Source of the DNA: Gammaproteobacteria bacterium | GTDB lineage: Bacteria > Pseudomonadota > Gammaproteobacteria > Steroidobacterales > Steroidobacteraceae | Length of the DNA: 35,455 nt | Assembly (NCBI GenBank): GCA_025355445.1 | Contig: JANXZQ010000159.1 | Location: 1 to 35,455 of the forward strand | Direction of reading: 5' to 3' | Part shown: positions 22,466 through 30,484 of the stretch, piece by piece | Layout of the letters: each line of letters begins with the position of its first letter | Numbering within the stretch: position 1 is the stretch's first letter | Made by a program: the position numbers and the translations under genes | The notes under the pieces: model-generated | Database searches by the model: none | What the model was told of the DNA's origin: nothing | The model's input: the letters and a program-made list of their open reading frames with translations, nothing else

Positions 22466-23144
22466 TGTGGTGACCAACAATTCGAACGCCATGGAATCGC
22501 GAATTAGGGTGGCGGCCCGTACGCTTGCCAAAGCCGGGCTCGTACACGCGTACGGCCATTGCAGCGCGCGCTTAGGGGAGCACCAGTTTCTGGTGAGCCC
22601 GCCCAAGCCTCTGGGGCTGGTTGCGAAGGACGACGCTCCGGTTATCGTTTCGACCACAGGTTCGCTGCCGGTGGGCGCCTTGCCTGAGGTCATCGCGCAT
22701 CAACACATCTATTGGCGACGGGCGGAAGTGGGGGGAGTCGTTAGATTTCAATCGCCGCACGTCATGGCGCTTTCCGTATTGGGACGAACGCCGCGCGCAT
22801 TACATGGCCTCGGCGCCTATTTTGCACCCTGCCCTCCGCTGCACCCGGACCCGCGCCTGGTACGCGACGACAAAAGTGCCGCTGCCTTGGCTGAGCGCAT
22901 GGGCGAGGCACGCGCAATAGTACTGCGGGGCAACGGCGCCATCACAGCGGGCGCCTCGATTGAGGAGGCCGTGGCGCTCGCCTGGTATCTCGAGGATGCG
23001 GCGCGGGTCGAGTTGGCGGTGCTGAGCACCGGTCTGGAGCCGCAAGTATTCACCACGGAAGAAGTGCGGGATCGAGCCATCGACGCCGGATCAATGCTGA
23101 TGCGAATGTGGAATTGGATGTCCGCGAACGATCCGGAATTATGA
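22458..23144 (+). CDS. Class II aldolase/adducin-fold protein with non-canonical metal site
   Basis: A 228-residue protein of the class II aldolase fold. The nearest functional idea is decarboxylation of a carboxylated ring-cleavage product, as done by CmtD-type HCOMODA decarboxylases, which share this fold. GHCSARL (33-39), FLVSPP, LPEVIAHQHIYWRR (Glu77) and EEAVALAWYLEDAARVE follow the fold's landmarks. The three usual metal histidines are all different: the H-x-H pair corresponds to Arg96 and Gln98 (VVRFQS), and the HG motif to Asn159 (LRGNGAITAG). The mechanism must therefore differ, or metal is not used. ATG 22458 overlaps the dioxygenase gene by eight bases; ATG 22491 is an alternative. 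Genes on both sides are meta-cleavage enzymes, so it probably acts directly after ring opening. Function not established. Confidence 0.78.
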   Translation: MPDVVTNNSNAMESRIRVAARTLAKAGLVHAYGHCSARLGEHQFLVSPPKPLGLVAKDDAPVIVSTTGSLPVGALPEVIAHQHIYWRRAEVGGVVRFQSPHVMALSVLGRTPRALHGLGAYFAPCPPLHPDPRLVRDDKSAAALAERMGEARAIVLRGNGAITAGASIEEAVALAWYLEDAARVELAVLSTGLEPQVFTTEEVRDRAIDAGSMLMRMWNWMSANDPEL

Positions 23145-23163
23145 ACAAGTTACGGGGTCTCTT

Positions 23164-23685
23164 ATGAACGAAGCTACGACCGACACGGGCAAGAAATCGA
23201 CACTGAATCTCAAGTTCCTATCGCATGGGACGCTCGAGAGCAAGGATCTGGAATTTACACGCAGATTTTATGAAGACTTTATGGGCTTCGAGGTCATACA
23301 ACCTGCCAAGATCGCGCTCTGGATCAGGCTGGGCGGAAACAATATTTACGCTGTCGTGCAGACGATGCCGGGCCGGAAGGGAGAAATGACCTTTCTCAAC
23401 CACAATGGCGTCGACGTCGAAACAGAGGACGATGTCGATGAGGCTCATCGGCTCGTAATGCGCGACGCCGAGAAGTGGAAACTTCACAAAATCAGCAAGC
23501 CGGCCGTGCAGCATGGCACGTACAGTTTCTACTTCTGGGACTGCGACGATAATGCTTGGGAGATCCTGGCCAATCCACCGGGGGGTTATAGTTGGCTGTT
23601 CGAGAAGGGAGATCAGGAAGGCCTGGGACACATGAGCCGCAAATTCGAGCGGCCGGAATCGACCCGGCGCAAAAAATCCCCATAG
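23164..23685 (+). CDS. Single-domain VOC (glyoxalase/extradiol-type) protein
   Basis: A 173-residue vicinal-oxygen-chelate protein of unknown reaction. The fold is recognisable from FLSHGTLESKDLEFTRRFYEDFMGFEV at the start and YSFYFWDCDDNAWEILANPPGG at the end. A possible metal triad is His21, His80 and Glu133, the H-H-E arrangement of extradiol dioxygenases and some isomerases. Only one VOC domain pair is present, so activity would need a dimer. It lies between the class II aldolase-fold gene (19-base gap) and the hydratase in the meta-cleavage operon. Either a second ring-cleavage enzyme or an isomerase of the ring-fission product is possible; no 4-oxalocrotonate tautomerase or HpaF-type isomerase is otherwise visible in the window, so the isomerase role is attractive but unproven. 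Confidence 0.78.
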   Translation: MNEATTDTGKKSTLNLKFLSHGTLESKDLEFTRRFYEDFMGFEVIQPAKIALWIRLGGNNIYAVVQTMPGRKGEMTFLNHNGVDVETEDDVDEAHRLVMRDAEKWKLHKISKPAVQHGTYSFYFWDCDDNAWEILANPPGGYSWLFEKGDQEGLGHMSRKFERPESTRRKKSP

Positions 23686-23748
23686 GCGTCGCGAGCACGG
23701 CGCTCGGTACGATTTATTTCCCAACAATCCAATGTCGAGGATCGCTCT

Positions 23749-24531
23749 ATGTTGACTGAAGAACAGCGCAGCCAGGCTATTGCCGGCCTGGTTGAGGCAC
23801 ACCGCACAAAGAAGCCATGCGTGCAGCTTTCGACCACGTTCCCGTCGATCGAGATCGCCGATGCTTACGCGATCTCCTCCGCCATGGCTCAGCTCAAGAT
23901 CGCGAAAGGCTCCAGGCTAATAGGTCACAAGATTGGATTGACCTCCAAGGCGATGCAGGCATCCTCGCAAATCGACGAACCGGATTATGGGCACTTGTTC
24001 GATGACATGTTGATTCAGGACGGGGCCAAGGTGCGGCACGCGGATTTCTGCGTGCCCCGGGTGGAACCGGAGTTGACCTTCATTTTAAAAGAGCCTTTGA
24101 AGGGGCCCAATGTCGGCCTGATCGATGTGCTGCGTGCCACCGACTATATTGTGCCGTCCATCGAAATCATCGATGCACGCGTGCAGAACCCGCGAAAGAT
24201 TTTCGATACCGTCGCCGACAATGGCGCAGCTGCGAGTTTGGTGCTTGGCGGACGGCCGGTGCGGCCCCAGGACATTGATCTGCGGTGGATCGGTGTATTG
24301 TTTTACCGAAATGGGGAAATCGAGGAGACTGGGCTCGCGGCGGGCGTCCTGGGCAACCCAGCCCTGGCCATCGCTTGGCTGGCTAATAAGCTGGCGCCTT
24401 TCGATGTCACACTGGAGCCGGGACATATGATGTTGTCAGGATCGTTTACCCGGCCATTGTGGGCGCAGAAAGGCGACACGCTACATGCCGATTTTGGCCC
24501 GCTTGGCGGCGTTGCCGTGCAGTTCGTCTGA
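23749..24531 (+). CDS. hpaH: 2-oxo-hept-4-ene-1,7-dioate hydratase (HpaH/HpcG-like)
   Basis: Adds water to the 2-oxo-4-enoate formed after ring cleavage and decarboxylation, giving a 4-hydroxy-2-oxo acid. The 260-residue protein closely follows E. coli HpaH/HpcG as I remember it: LIGHKIGLTSKAMQASSQI, EPDYGHLFDDM, VPRVEPELTFIL (metal-site Glu pair), VPSIEIIDARV, and IEETGLAAGVLGNPALAIAW with ANKLAPFDV. A GSFTRPLWAQKGDT motif closes the protein. Relatives include MhpD and DmpE hydratases and 4-oxalocrotonate decarboxylase, but the KAMQASSQI-DEPDYG sequence is strongly HpaH-like. It is followed after five bases by the HpaI-like aldolase, the same order as the homoprotocatechuate pathway. This suggests a dicarboxylic intermediate with a side-chain carboxylate. 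Confidence 0.9.
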   Translation: MLTEEQRSQAIAGLVEAHRTKKPCVQLSTTFPSIEIADAYAISSAMAQLKIAKGSRLIGHKIGLTSKAMQASSQIDEPDYGHLFDDMLIQDGAKVRHADFCVPRVEPELTFILKEPLKGPNVGLIDVLRATDYIVPSIEIIDARVQNPRKIFDTVADNGAAASLVLGGRPVRPQDIDLRWIGVLFYRNGEIEETGLAAGVLGNPALAIAWLANKLAPFDVTLEPGHMMLSGSFTRPLWAQKGDTLHADFGPLGGVAVQFV

Positions 24532-24536
24532 ACGCC

Positions 24537-25307
24537 ATGTCGTTGCCTGAAAATTCATTCAAGAGCGCATTGCGCGAGGGCCGCCAACAACTCGGCATCT
24601 GGAGCACGTTTTGCAGTCCCATAGTCGCAGAGATTCTAGGGAAATCCGGATTCGATTGGATCCTGTTCGACGCGGAGCACTCTCCTGTGGAAATTGCGGG
24701 GCTGTTGCCTCTGCTGCAGGCGGCGAGTTGTGGACCAGCCACCTCCGTGGTGCGGCCGGCATGGAACGACCCCGTACTCATCAAACGTATATTGGATATA
24801 GGGGCCCAAACAGTATTGCTGCCCTTCGTGCAAACCTCCGAGGAAGCCCATCGAGCCGTGCAAAGTTGTCACTACCCTCCCGATGGCCGGCGGGGTGTTT
24901 CGGGAACGACGCGTGCCAGCGATTTCGGGCGGACAAGCAATTATCTAAAGACCGCCGCGGAGCAGATATGCGTGTTGGTGCAGGTGGAGACTGGAGAGGC
25001 GCTAGGACAACTTGAGCAGATCGCGGGCGTGCCCGGCGTCGATGGTGTATTTATTGGGCCTTCGGACTTGTCGGCCTCCATGGGATATCTCGGCAATCCC
25101 GGCCATGCCGATGTGCAGGCAGCCATCAAGGCGGCGCTTGGACCCATACGAGCTGCCGGCAAGGCCGCCGGCATTCTTGCGACTTCAGCTCCCGATGCCA
25201 AACGCTATCTTGACTGGGGCTATCAATTCGTCGCCTGCAATGTCGATGTGCGCATCTTCGTGCAAGGCCTCGATGCGTTGCGAACCGAGATGAGCAGCCG
25301 CGCGTGA
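24537..25307 (+). CDS. hpaI: 4-hydroxy-2-oxoheptanedioate aldolase (HpaI-like)
   Basis: Class II pyruvate aldolase of the HpcH/HpaI family that splits the hydrated 2-oxo acid into pyruvate and a semialdehyde (succinic semialdehyde in the classical pathway). The 256-residue protein has the family landmarks: DWILFDAEHSPVE (catalytic His in AEH), VVRPAWNDPVLIKRILDIGAQTVLLPFVQ, YPPDGRRGV, the metal-site VQVETGEAL and VFIGPSDLSASMGYLGNPGH. ATG 24537 gives the exact HpaI N terminus (ENSFKSALREGR) and lies five bases after the hydratase stop. It ends the meta-cleavage operon and converges on the MmsA-type dehydrogenase 17 bases away. That dehydrogenase could oxidise the aldehyde product to a CoA ester; this is inference. 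The aldehyde released depends on the unknown substrate. Confidence 0.9.
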   Translation: MSLPENSFKSALREGRQQLGIWSTFCSPIVAEILGKSGFDWILFDAEHSPVEIAGLLPLLQAASCGPATSVVRPAWNDPVLIKRILDIGAQTVLLPFVQTSEEAHRAVQSCHYPPDGRRGVSGTTRASDFGRTSNYLKTAAEQICVLVQVETGEALGQLEQIAGVPGVDGVFIGPSDLSASMGYLGNPGHADVQAAIKAALGPIRAAGKAAGILATSAPDAKRYLDWGYQFVACNVDVRIFVQGLDALRTEMSSRA

Positions 25308-25324
25308 GGCCGCGCGGGTGATGG

Positions 25325-26851
25325 CTATTTCAAGCTGATCGTCGTATTGACGCCGCCGGACAGTGTGCTGTCGTCGAACCAGCGTGCGGTCACGGTTTTG
25401 GTCTGTGTATAGAATTGAATGACTTGCTTGCCGTAGGGTCCCAGATCGCCCAGTTTCGAGCCTCGGGAACCGGTAAAACTGAAGAACGGCACGGGCACGG
25501 GAATGGGTACATTGATGCCAACCTGGCCCACGTCGATTTCACTCTGAAATCGACGAGCGGCCGCGCCGCTCTGGGTAAAAATGGCAGTGCCGTTGCCGAA
25601 AGGGTTGTCATTCACGAGATCGATTGCGTCCTTCAACGTTTGCACGCCGAGGATCACCATCACCGGGCCGAATATTTCCGTCGTGTAGATTTTCATGCGG
25701 GGCGTCACGCCGGAAAATATCGTCGGGCCGATGAAATTGCCTTTCTCGAAGCCGGCGACCCGGATGGGTCGACCATCCAATTCCAGTGTGGCACCTTCGC
25801 GCGCGCCCTCTTCGATCAAATCCAAAATACGATGCTTGGCGTTCTTGGAGATCACGGGACCTAAGTCCACACCTTTCTCCATCCCCGCATTGACCTTCAA
25901 TGTCTTTGCCTTGGCGACGATGTCCGGGATCCAGCGCTGGGCCTCGCCCACCAGAACCGTCACCGAAGTCGCCATACAACGTTGGCCCGCAGCGCCAAAT
26001 GTGGCCCCTACCAATGCATTCAGCGATTTTTCCTTGTTCGCGTCCGGCATGACAACGGCGTGATTCTTGGCGCCCATCATGGCCTGCACGCGTTTCCCAT
26101 GCTGGGAGCCCAAGTTGTAAACATGGGTGCCGACCGCGGTTGACCCAACGAAGGAAATCGCCACGATGTCGGGATGGGTGCATATCGCATCGACGGCGCG
26201 CTTGCCGCCGTGAATGATGTTCAGGACGCCGGGTGGTATTCCAGCCTCGAGAGCCAATTCCGCCAACAGCATTGGCGTCAATGGATCTTGCTCGGATGGC
26301 TTGAGCACGAAAGTATTTCCACAGACGATGGCCATTGGGAACATCCACAATGGAATCATTGCCGGAAAATTGAACGGAGAGATGCCGGCGCACACACCGA
26401 TGGGTTGGTGGATGGTGTAGGTGTCCACTCCTCTTGCGACGTTCTCGGCAAATTCACCCAGCTGCAGGCTGCCGATGGAGCAGGCGTGCTCGACAACCTC
26501 GAGACCGCGAAACACATCTCCTTCGGCATCGGCGAAAGTCTTGCCTTGTTCCGCACTCAGGGTCTGCGCGATGCGGCTCATATGCTGGCGCACCAGAGCC
26601 TGAAACTTCAGCATGATCCGAGCGCGCGCGGCCAAGGGCGTGAACCGCCAAGTCTTGAAGGCCTCCTTTGCAGAGGCAATAGCGGCCTCTATCTCCGCAT
26701 CCGTGGCAAAAGGGACTGCGGCCAGTACCTCCTGAGTGGCGGGATTGACCACCCCCTGCCACTCGGTGGTCTTCGAGTCGACAAAACGACCATTGATCAA
26801 AAGCTTTACGGTTTCCGCGACGCTTCGCTGCAGTGAAGGCTGGGGTTCCAC
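25325..26851 (-). CDS. mmsA: CoA-acylating methylmalonate-semialdehyde dehydrogenase (MmsA)
   Basis: Oxidises methylmalonate or malonate semialdehyde with CoA and NAD, giving propionyl-CoA or acetyl-CoA plus CO2. The 508-residue protein begins at GTG 26851: GAGGG (complement of 26860-26864) is eight bases upstream and the start is four bases after the P450 stop, so translation is coupled. A longer open frame upstream would overlap the P450 gene and lacks similarity. Visible features are [26 protein letters not shown] (Asn161), [12 protein letters not shown], and the nucleophile Cys292 in [21 protein letters not shown] replaces the Glu of ordinary aldehyde dehydrogenases, as is normal for MmsA. 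Pairing with a P450 and the nearby aldolase suggests that it removes a semialdehyde end product. Its 3' end faces the aldolase gene. Confidence 0.92.
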   Translation of the reverse strand: MEPQPSLQRSVAETVKLLINGRFVDSKTTEWQGVVNPATQEVLAAVPFATDAEIEAAIASAKEAFKTWRFTPLAARARIMLKFQALVRQHMSRIAQTLSAEQGKTFADAEGDVFRGLEVVEHACSIGSLQLGEFAENVARGVDTYTIHQPIGVCAGISPFNFPAMIPLWMFPMAIVCGNTFVLKPSEQDPLTPMLLAELALEAGIPPGVLNIIHGGKRAVDAICTHPDIVAISFVGSTAVGTHVYNLGSQHGKRVQAMMGAKNHAVVMPDANKEKSLNALVGATFGAAGQRCMATSVTVLVGEAQRWIPDIVAKAKTLKVNAGMEKGVDLGPVISKNAKHRILDLIEEGAREGATLELDGRPIRVAGFEKGNFIGPTIFSGVTPRMKIYTTEIFGPVMVILGVQTLKDAIDLVNDNPFGNGTAIFTQSGAAARRFQSEIDVGQVGINVPIPVPVPFFSFTGSRGSKLGDLGPYGKQVIQFYTQTKTVTARWFDDSTLSGGVNTTISLK

Positions 26852-26855
26852 CGGC

Positions 26856-28037
26856 TTATCCCTCGCGTATGCCGGCAGGGAAAGCGACCTCAAGAGCCGG
26901 TAGATAGGAGTAGTCGCCTCCGCCAAATACATAAGCCGGCGCGTCGGTCGGAACTTTTAAATCAGGCGTGCGACGCAGCAACTCCTCCAGCAAGACGCGC
27001 AGTTCCATGCGCGCGAGCGCCGAACCCGGGCAGGAATGAATGCCGTATCCGAAGGTTAAATGACGGTTTTGCGGCCTCTGCAGTTTGAATTCAGCAGGCA
27101 CCTCGAATGCCGTCGGGTCCCGATTGGCAGCGGCCCACCCCATGTAGACGTCACACCCCTGTGGTATATCAGTGCTCGAGATGGACACCTGCTTCGTGGC
27201 TCGCCTAAAAAATCCAAAAAACGGCGGCCGCAGCCTGAGCGTCTCCTCGACCGCGAGCGGAATCTTCCCGGGCTCGCTTCGAAGCAAGTCGCGTACCGCC
27301 GGTCTGGAGAATACTTCGTTGATCAAGCTGGCCATGGCCGAGGTGGTGCTGTGATGCCCCGCCCCGAGGAACGCTGCCAGTAGGACCACAAAATCGTTGT
27401 CGTCAAGGCGCCGGCCCTCGACTTCCGCATTGGCCAGCCTGGTGAGGTAATCCTCCCGGGGGTGCGCACGCCGATCATGTATTTCAGGCACAGTCACTGC
27501 AGCAAAAGCCGCCTGCTTGCGTCCGAATTCGTCAGGATTGCCCTGCGCTGCGAACATTTCGATGGCGGCGCGTCGCACCGCTGGAACGAGCGCGTCATCG
27601 ATGCCGACGAGCCGGCAAATGGTTTCGGCGGGCACCGGTTCCGCCAGTTCGGCCACAATGTCACACGTACCCTTTTCGATAAAGGCGTCGATGTGGGAAT
27701 TGATGTCTGAACGAACGAACGGTTCCATCTCCCGTGGCGTCTTCGCCGTGATCGCGGCGCTGAAGAGAGCACGCCAGGTGCCGTGCCGTGGAGGATCCAT
27801 CTCGAGCGCCGGAATCGGTTTGCGAGGCAGCATGGGGCGCAACACCTGCGGCTCCGAGGAAAATGTCTGGTTGTCCGCCATGGCGCTCTTGACGTCGGCG
27901 TATTTCAGAAACATGTAAAAGCCGTCGTGCTCGCTGCTGTGCGCCATCGGGCAGCGTGGCCGCGCGTCTTCGAATATTTCAAGCGAACGCGCCGGCGTCG
28001 TCGTATAGCAACTCCAATGACGGGTGTCTTCGCTCAA
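26856..28037 (-). CDS. Cytochrome P450 monooxygenase
   Basis: Soluble bacterial haem monooxygenase of 393 residues; substrate unknown. The haem-binding loop [14 protein letters not shown] carries the ligand Cys336, the K-helix E-x-x-R is Glu265-Arg268 and the meander region NRHLTFG is present. In the I-helix the usual A/G-G-x-D/E-T-T reads AGHHSTT (226-232), placing His229 where the oxygen-activating acid normally stands. The start is TTG 28037, with AGGAAA a few bases upstream; no ATG is nearby. No ferredoxin or ferredoxin reductase gene is visible in the window, so redox partners must be elsewhere. It forms a coupled pair with mmsA. A degenerate TATGTC box (28056-28076) lies about 20-40 bases upstream. 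Demethylation or side-chain hydroxylation of an aromatic is a reasonable guess. Confidence 0.92.
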   Translation of the reverse strand: MSEDTRHWSCYTTTPARSLEIFEDARPRCPMAHSSEHDGFYMFLKYADVKSAMADNQTFSSEPQVLRPMLPRKPIPALEMDPPRHGTWRALFSAAITAKTPREMEPFVRSDINSHIDAFIEKGTCDIVAELAEPVPAETICRLVGIDDALVPAVRRAAIEMFAAQGNPDEFGRKQAAFAAVTVPEIHDRRAHPREDYLTRLANAEVEGRRLDDNDFVVLLAAFLGAGHHSTTSAMASLINEVFSRPAVRDLLRSEPGKIPLAVEETLRLRPPFFGFFRRATKQVSISSTDIPQGCDVYMGWAAANRDPTAFEVPAEFKLQRPQNRHLTFGYGIHSCPGSALARMELRVLLEELLRRTPDLKVPTDAPAYVFGGGDYSYLPALEVAFPAGIREG

Positions 28038-28055
28038 AGAATGTTTTCCTGTTTT

Positions 28056-28076
28056 GGCAATTCAACGCTAGACATA
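28056..28076 (-). promoter_or_regulatory. Possible variant of the TATGTC box before the P450 gene
   Basis: The complement reads TATGTC followed by a segment ending GAATTGCC, like the upstream half of the 16563-16608 box (shared GGCAATTCA and GACATA on the plus strand). It has one extra base between the two parts, lacks the second TATGTC at 22 bases, and lacks ATG-N9-CAT, so it is a weak candidate. Confidence 0.35.
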
Positions 28077-28187
28077 TCAAAAGCATATCCAGCGACGAGC
28101 GGCTTTAACAGCGTACGTCGGGGAATGGGCTGTATTCTCGAACGCCCGCTTATGCGCACCAGGAAAAGGCTCCATTCCCGTTAGTCA

Positions 28188-28215
28188 TTGGGCGTTGAGA
28201 ATGCAACGCTATAGT
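28188..28215 (+). promoter_or_regulatory. Candidate promoter with a perfect palindrome in its spacer
   Basis: TTGGGC (28188-28193) and TATAGT (28210-28215) are 16 bases apart. Between them GCGTTG-N6-CAACGC (28192-28209) is a perfect inverted repeat, positioned as an operator. It would drive the SDR at 28287. No LysR-type box is present on this strand. Confidence 0.4.
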
Positions 28216-28227
28216 ATTAAAAGTACA

Positions 28228-28281
28228 ACCGCCTTCCTGGAGGATCCCAGGACCTTTGGCGCCATGTTTTCAATGAGGTAC
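28228..28281 (+). pseudogene. Remnant of a TonB-dependent receptor C terminus
   Basis: These 18 codons read TAFLEDPRTFGAMFSMRY, matching TAYLEDPRTFGARFSVKY at the end of the receptor at 7372-9477 in 14 of 18 positions. The motif is the standard last beta-strand of this receptor family. No receptor-like sequence is visible before it, and a stop codon interrupts the frame at 28195. The remnant now carries the ribosome-binding site (GAGG, 28275-28278) of the SDR gene. Confidence 0.7.
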
Positions 28282-28286
28282 CAGTC

Positions 28287-29057
28287 ATGTCCAAGGGCGG
28301 ACGATTACAGGACAAGGTCTGCGTCATCACCGGGACCGGCAGCGGCATGGGGCGCGCCGCCGCGATGCTGTTTGCCGCCGAGGGCGCCAACATTGTGGGC
28401 TGCGACGTCAACAGCGATACCGCGCAATCGACGCTCGAGGCGGTCAAGGCAAAGGGCGGCAACATGGTGTCGTTGCATCCTTGCGATATGACGATTCGCT
28501 CGAATGTGGACCGCCTGATGAGTCTGGCGGACAGCACGTTCGGGGGGATAGATGTTCTCTATAACAACGGTTCGATGGCATATTTTGCGTGGCTTGCGGA
28601 CATGACGTATGAGCAATGGAGCAATACGCTGAGGGAGGAACTCGACCTGGTGTTCCATGCCTGCCAGGCCGTCCTGCCCTATATGATCCGTCGCGGCAAG
28701 GGCTCCATCATCAACGTGGGGTCCGTATCGGCGCACATTGCTTACAAAGTCTTGCCGGCAGTCGCACACATGGCGGCCAAAGGCGGCGTCGTCGCCATGA
28801 GCAAGCAGATCGCGATGGAAGGCGGCAAGCATAAGATCCGCTGCAATACCATCTCCCCGGGATTGGTGGAGACAGCGCAGACGCGCGCGTTCATAAACAC
28901 CCCAGAATGGTTCGGACCCATGAGCGATAAGCTGATGCTGGGTAGGGTGGGACAACCCGAGGACATTGCACCTCTCGCCGTATATCTGGCCTCCGACGAA
29001 TCCTCTTGGGTGACAGCGGCGGATTTTTCAATTGACGGAGGAAGCACGGGGTGGTGA
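28287..29057 (+). CDS. Short-chain dehydrogenase/reductase with His in place of the catalytic Tyr
   Basis: A 256-residue SDR. TGTGSGMG (15-22) binds the cofactor, Asp40 (VGCDVN) favours NAD, and the catalytic Ser is near 146 (NVGSVSAH). The usual Y-x-x-x-K is H-M-A-A-K here (His161, Lys165), and NNAG is NNGS. I recall an SDR subgroup with this His, often with the following AMEGGKHKIRCNTISPG sequence, so it may be active with a modified mechanism. ATG 28287 is preceded by GAGG eight bases away, located in the TonB receptor remnant. It stands alone on the plus strand between the P450 gene (divergent) and the permease (convergent, 10 bases apart). Substrate unknown. Confidence 0.86.
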   Translation: MSKGGRLQDKVCVITGTGSGMGRAAAMLFAAEGANIVGCDVNSDTAQSTLEAVKAKGGNMVSLHPCDMTIRSNVDRLMSLADSTFGGIDVLYNNGSMAYFAWLADMTYEQWSNTLREELDLVFHACQAVLPYMIRRGKGSIINVGSVSAHIAYKVLPAVAHMAAKGGVVAMSKQIAMEGGKHKIRCNTISPGLVETAQTRAFINTPEWFGPMSDKLMLGRVGQPEDIAPLAVYLASDESSWVTAADFSIDGGSTGW

Positions 29058-29067
29058 TGAGAATCAA

Positions 29068-30399
29068 TCACGCGACGCCCGGCTTCTTCGATCGCAGCGC
29101 GAGTACCGCATAGTACACAATGCCGATGCCGATCCAGCAGGCGCCAAGTGTTTTGGCAGCGCGATCCATTTCGTACAACACGTATAGGATGATGACCATA
29201 CCCGTCAGCGGAAAAATAAAATGCCGCAGCCAGTCGCCGCTGCGGCGGCGCACGAGATAGTGATTGATTACCGACAGATGCAACAGCACGAAGCCGGTGA
29301 GCGCGCCAAAATTCACGACTTGGGTGAGATCATCGACGCGCGCCGCAAAGAACAGTCCCACCAGAAGCGACACCAGTGCTACCGCGAGCGTGCCTACGTA
29401 AGGAGTCTTGTAACGAGGGTGCACCTTGGCGAAGATCGCGGGCAGCTTGCCGTCGCGGGCCATCGCAAACAGTATTCGCGATACCGCCGCCTGCGCAGCC
29501 ATGGCGTTTGCAATCGCCTGGGCAATCACGATGGCCAAAATAGTAATCAGCCGCAGCCACACCCCACCGGCCCGTTCCGCCACTTCGTAGAACGCCGTGT
29601 CGGGCGAGGAAAAACGCATGCCTTGAGCCAAATCGGTGGCGATCCAGGTTTGCAGCATGAACAGTGCGCCGACCAGCAGTAGCGACCACACCGTGGCCCG
29701 GCCGATGGCATTCAGATTGCCGCGGCTCTCTTCGGACAGCGTCGATATACCGTCGAAGCCGAGAAACGAAAACACCGCAATCGACGTGGCTCCCGCCACT
29801 GTCGACCATGAAAAGACCTGCGGATTGTAAATGGGCTTGAGAGTCAGACCGCCGGCGCCCACGCCATGGTACAAGGCGTTCAGTCCCAGGCCGACGAATA
29901 ACGCCAACGTCGACAGTTCCATCACCAGCATGTACCGATTGACTCGAGCGGTAAACTCGATGCCGAGCAAGTTGACGATGGCGTTGAAGGAAATGAACCC
30001 CGTCAGCCAAACCCACGCGGGCACAGCGGGGAAAATCGGCCGCAGCGCCACAGCGCTGAACAGATACAGCAGCGAAGGCACCAGAATATAGTCGAGCAGA
30101 ATCAGCCAACCGGAAAAGAATCCGGCGGTCTCGTGCAATCCGCGCTGCGCGTAGGTATATACGGACCCGGCCAGCGGAAACGCGCGCGACATGGCCGCGT
30201 AACTCAACGCGGTGAAGAACATGCCGGCGAGGCCCACCAAATAGGCCAGCGGCACCATGCCCTTGGATGCTTCCCACACTAGTCCGAAGACAGCGTAGGG
30301 CGCGATCGGCAGCATGAAGATCATCCCATAGATGATCAAATCCCGGGTGGTCAGGGCGCGGTGCAGCTGTTCTTTGTAACCGAAATCTTGAAGCGACAT
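29068..30399 (-). CDS. APC-superfamily amino acid/amine permease
   Basis: Inner-membrane transporter of 443 residues with about twelve hydrophobic segments. The sequence starts MSLQDFGYKEQLHRALTTRDLIIYGMIFM, typical of APC permeases, with the unwound first helix GMIFMLPIAPYAVFG. The FSFLGFDGISTLSEES segment in helix 6 is the consensus substrate-site motif of the family (F-x-GFD). ATG 30399 matches the family start; the frame is open further upstream but would overlap the divergent gene. It is divergent from an acetamidase/formamidase-like gene (85-base gap), suggesting import of an amide or amine that the hydrolase then degrades. The substrate cannot be read from sequence; putrescine, amino acids or amides are possible. 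Confidence 0.88.
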   Translation of the reverse strand: MSLQDFGYKEQLHRALTTRDLIIYGMIFMLPIAPYAVFGLVWEASKGMVPLAYLVGLAGMFFTALSYAAMSRAFPLAGSVYTYAQRGLHETAGFFSGWLILLDYILVPSLLYLFSAVALRPIFPAVPAWVWLTGFISFNAIVNLLGIEFTARVNRYMLVMELSTLALFVGLGLNALYHGVGAGGLTLKPIYNPQVFSWSTVAGATSIAVFSFLGFDGISTLSEESRGNLNAIGRATVWSLLLVGALFMLQTWIATDLAQGMRFSSPDTAFYEVAERAGGVWLRLITILAIVIAQAIANAMAAQAAVSRILFAMARDGKLPAIFAKVHPRYKTPYVGTLAVALVSLLVGLFFAARVDDLTQVVNFGALTGFVLLHLSVINHYLVRRRSGDWLRHFIFPLTGMVIILYVLYEMDRAAKTLGACWIGIGIVYYAVLALRSKKPGVA

Positions 30400-30484
30400 T
30401 CGCGGCAGTCTAGCGCAAGATCCAGCGGTCGAATGTCCACATGATTGGCGCGTGCACTTCGCCGGGGATTTCGTACAATGAGTC

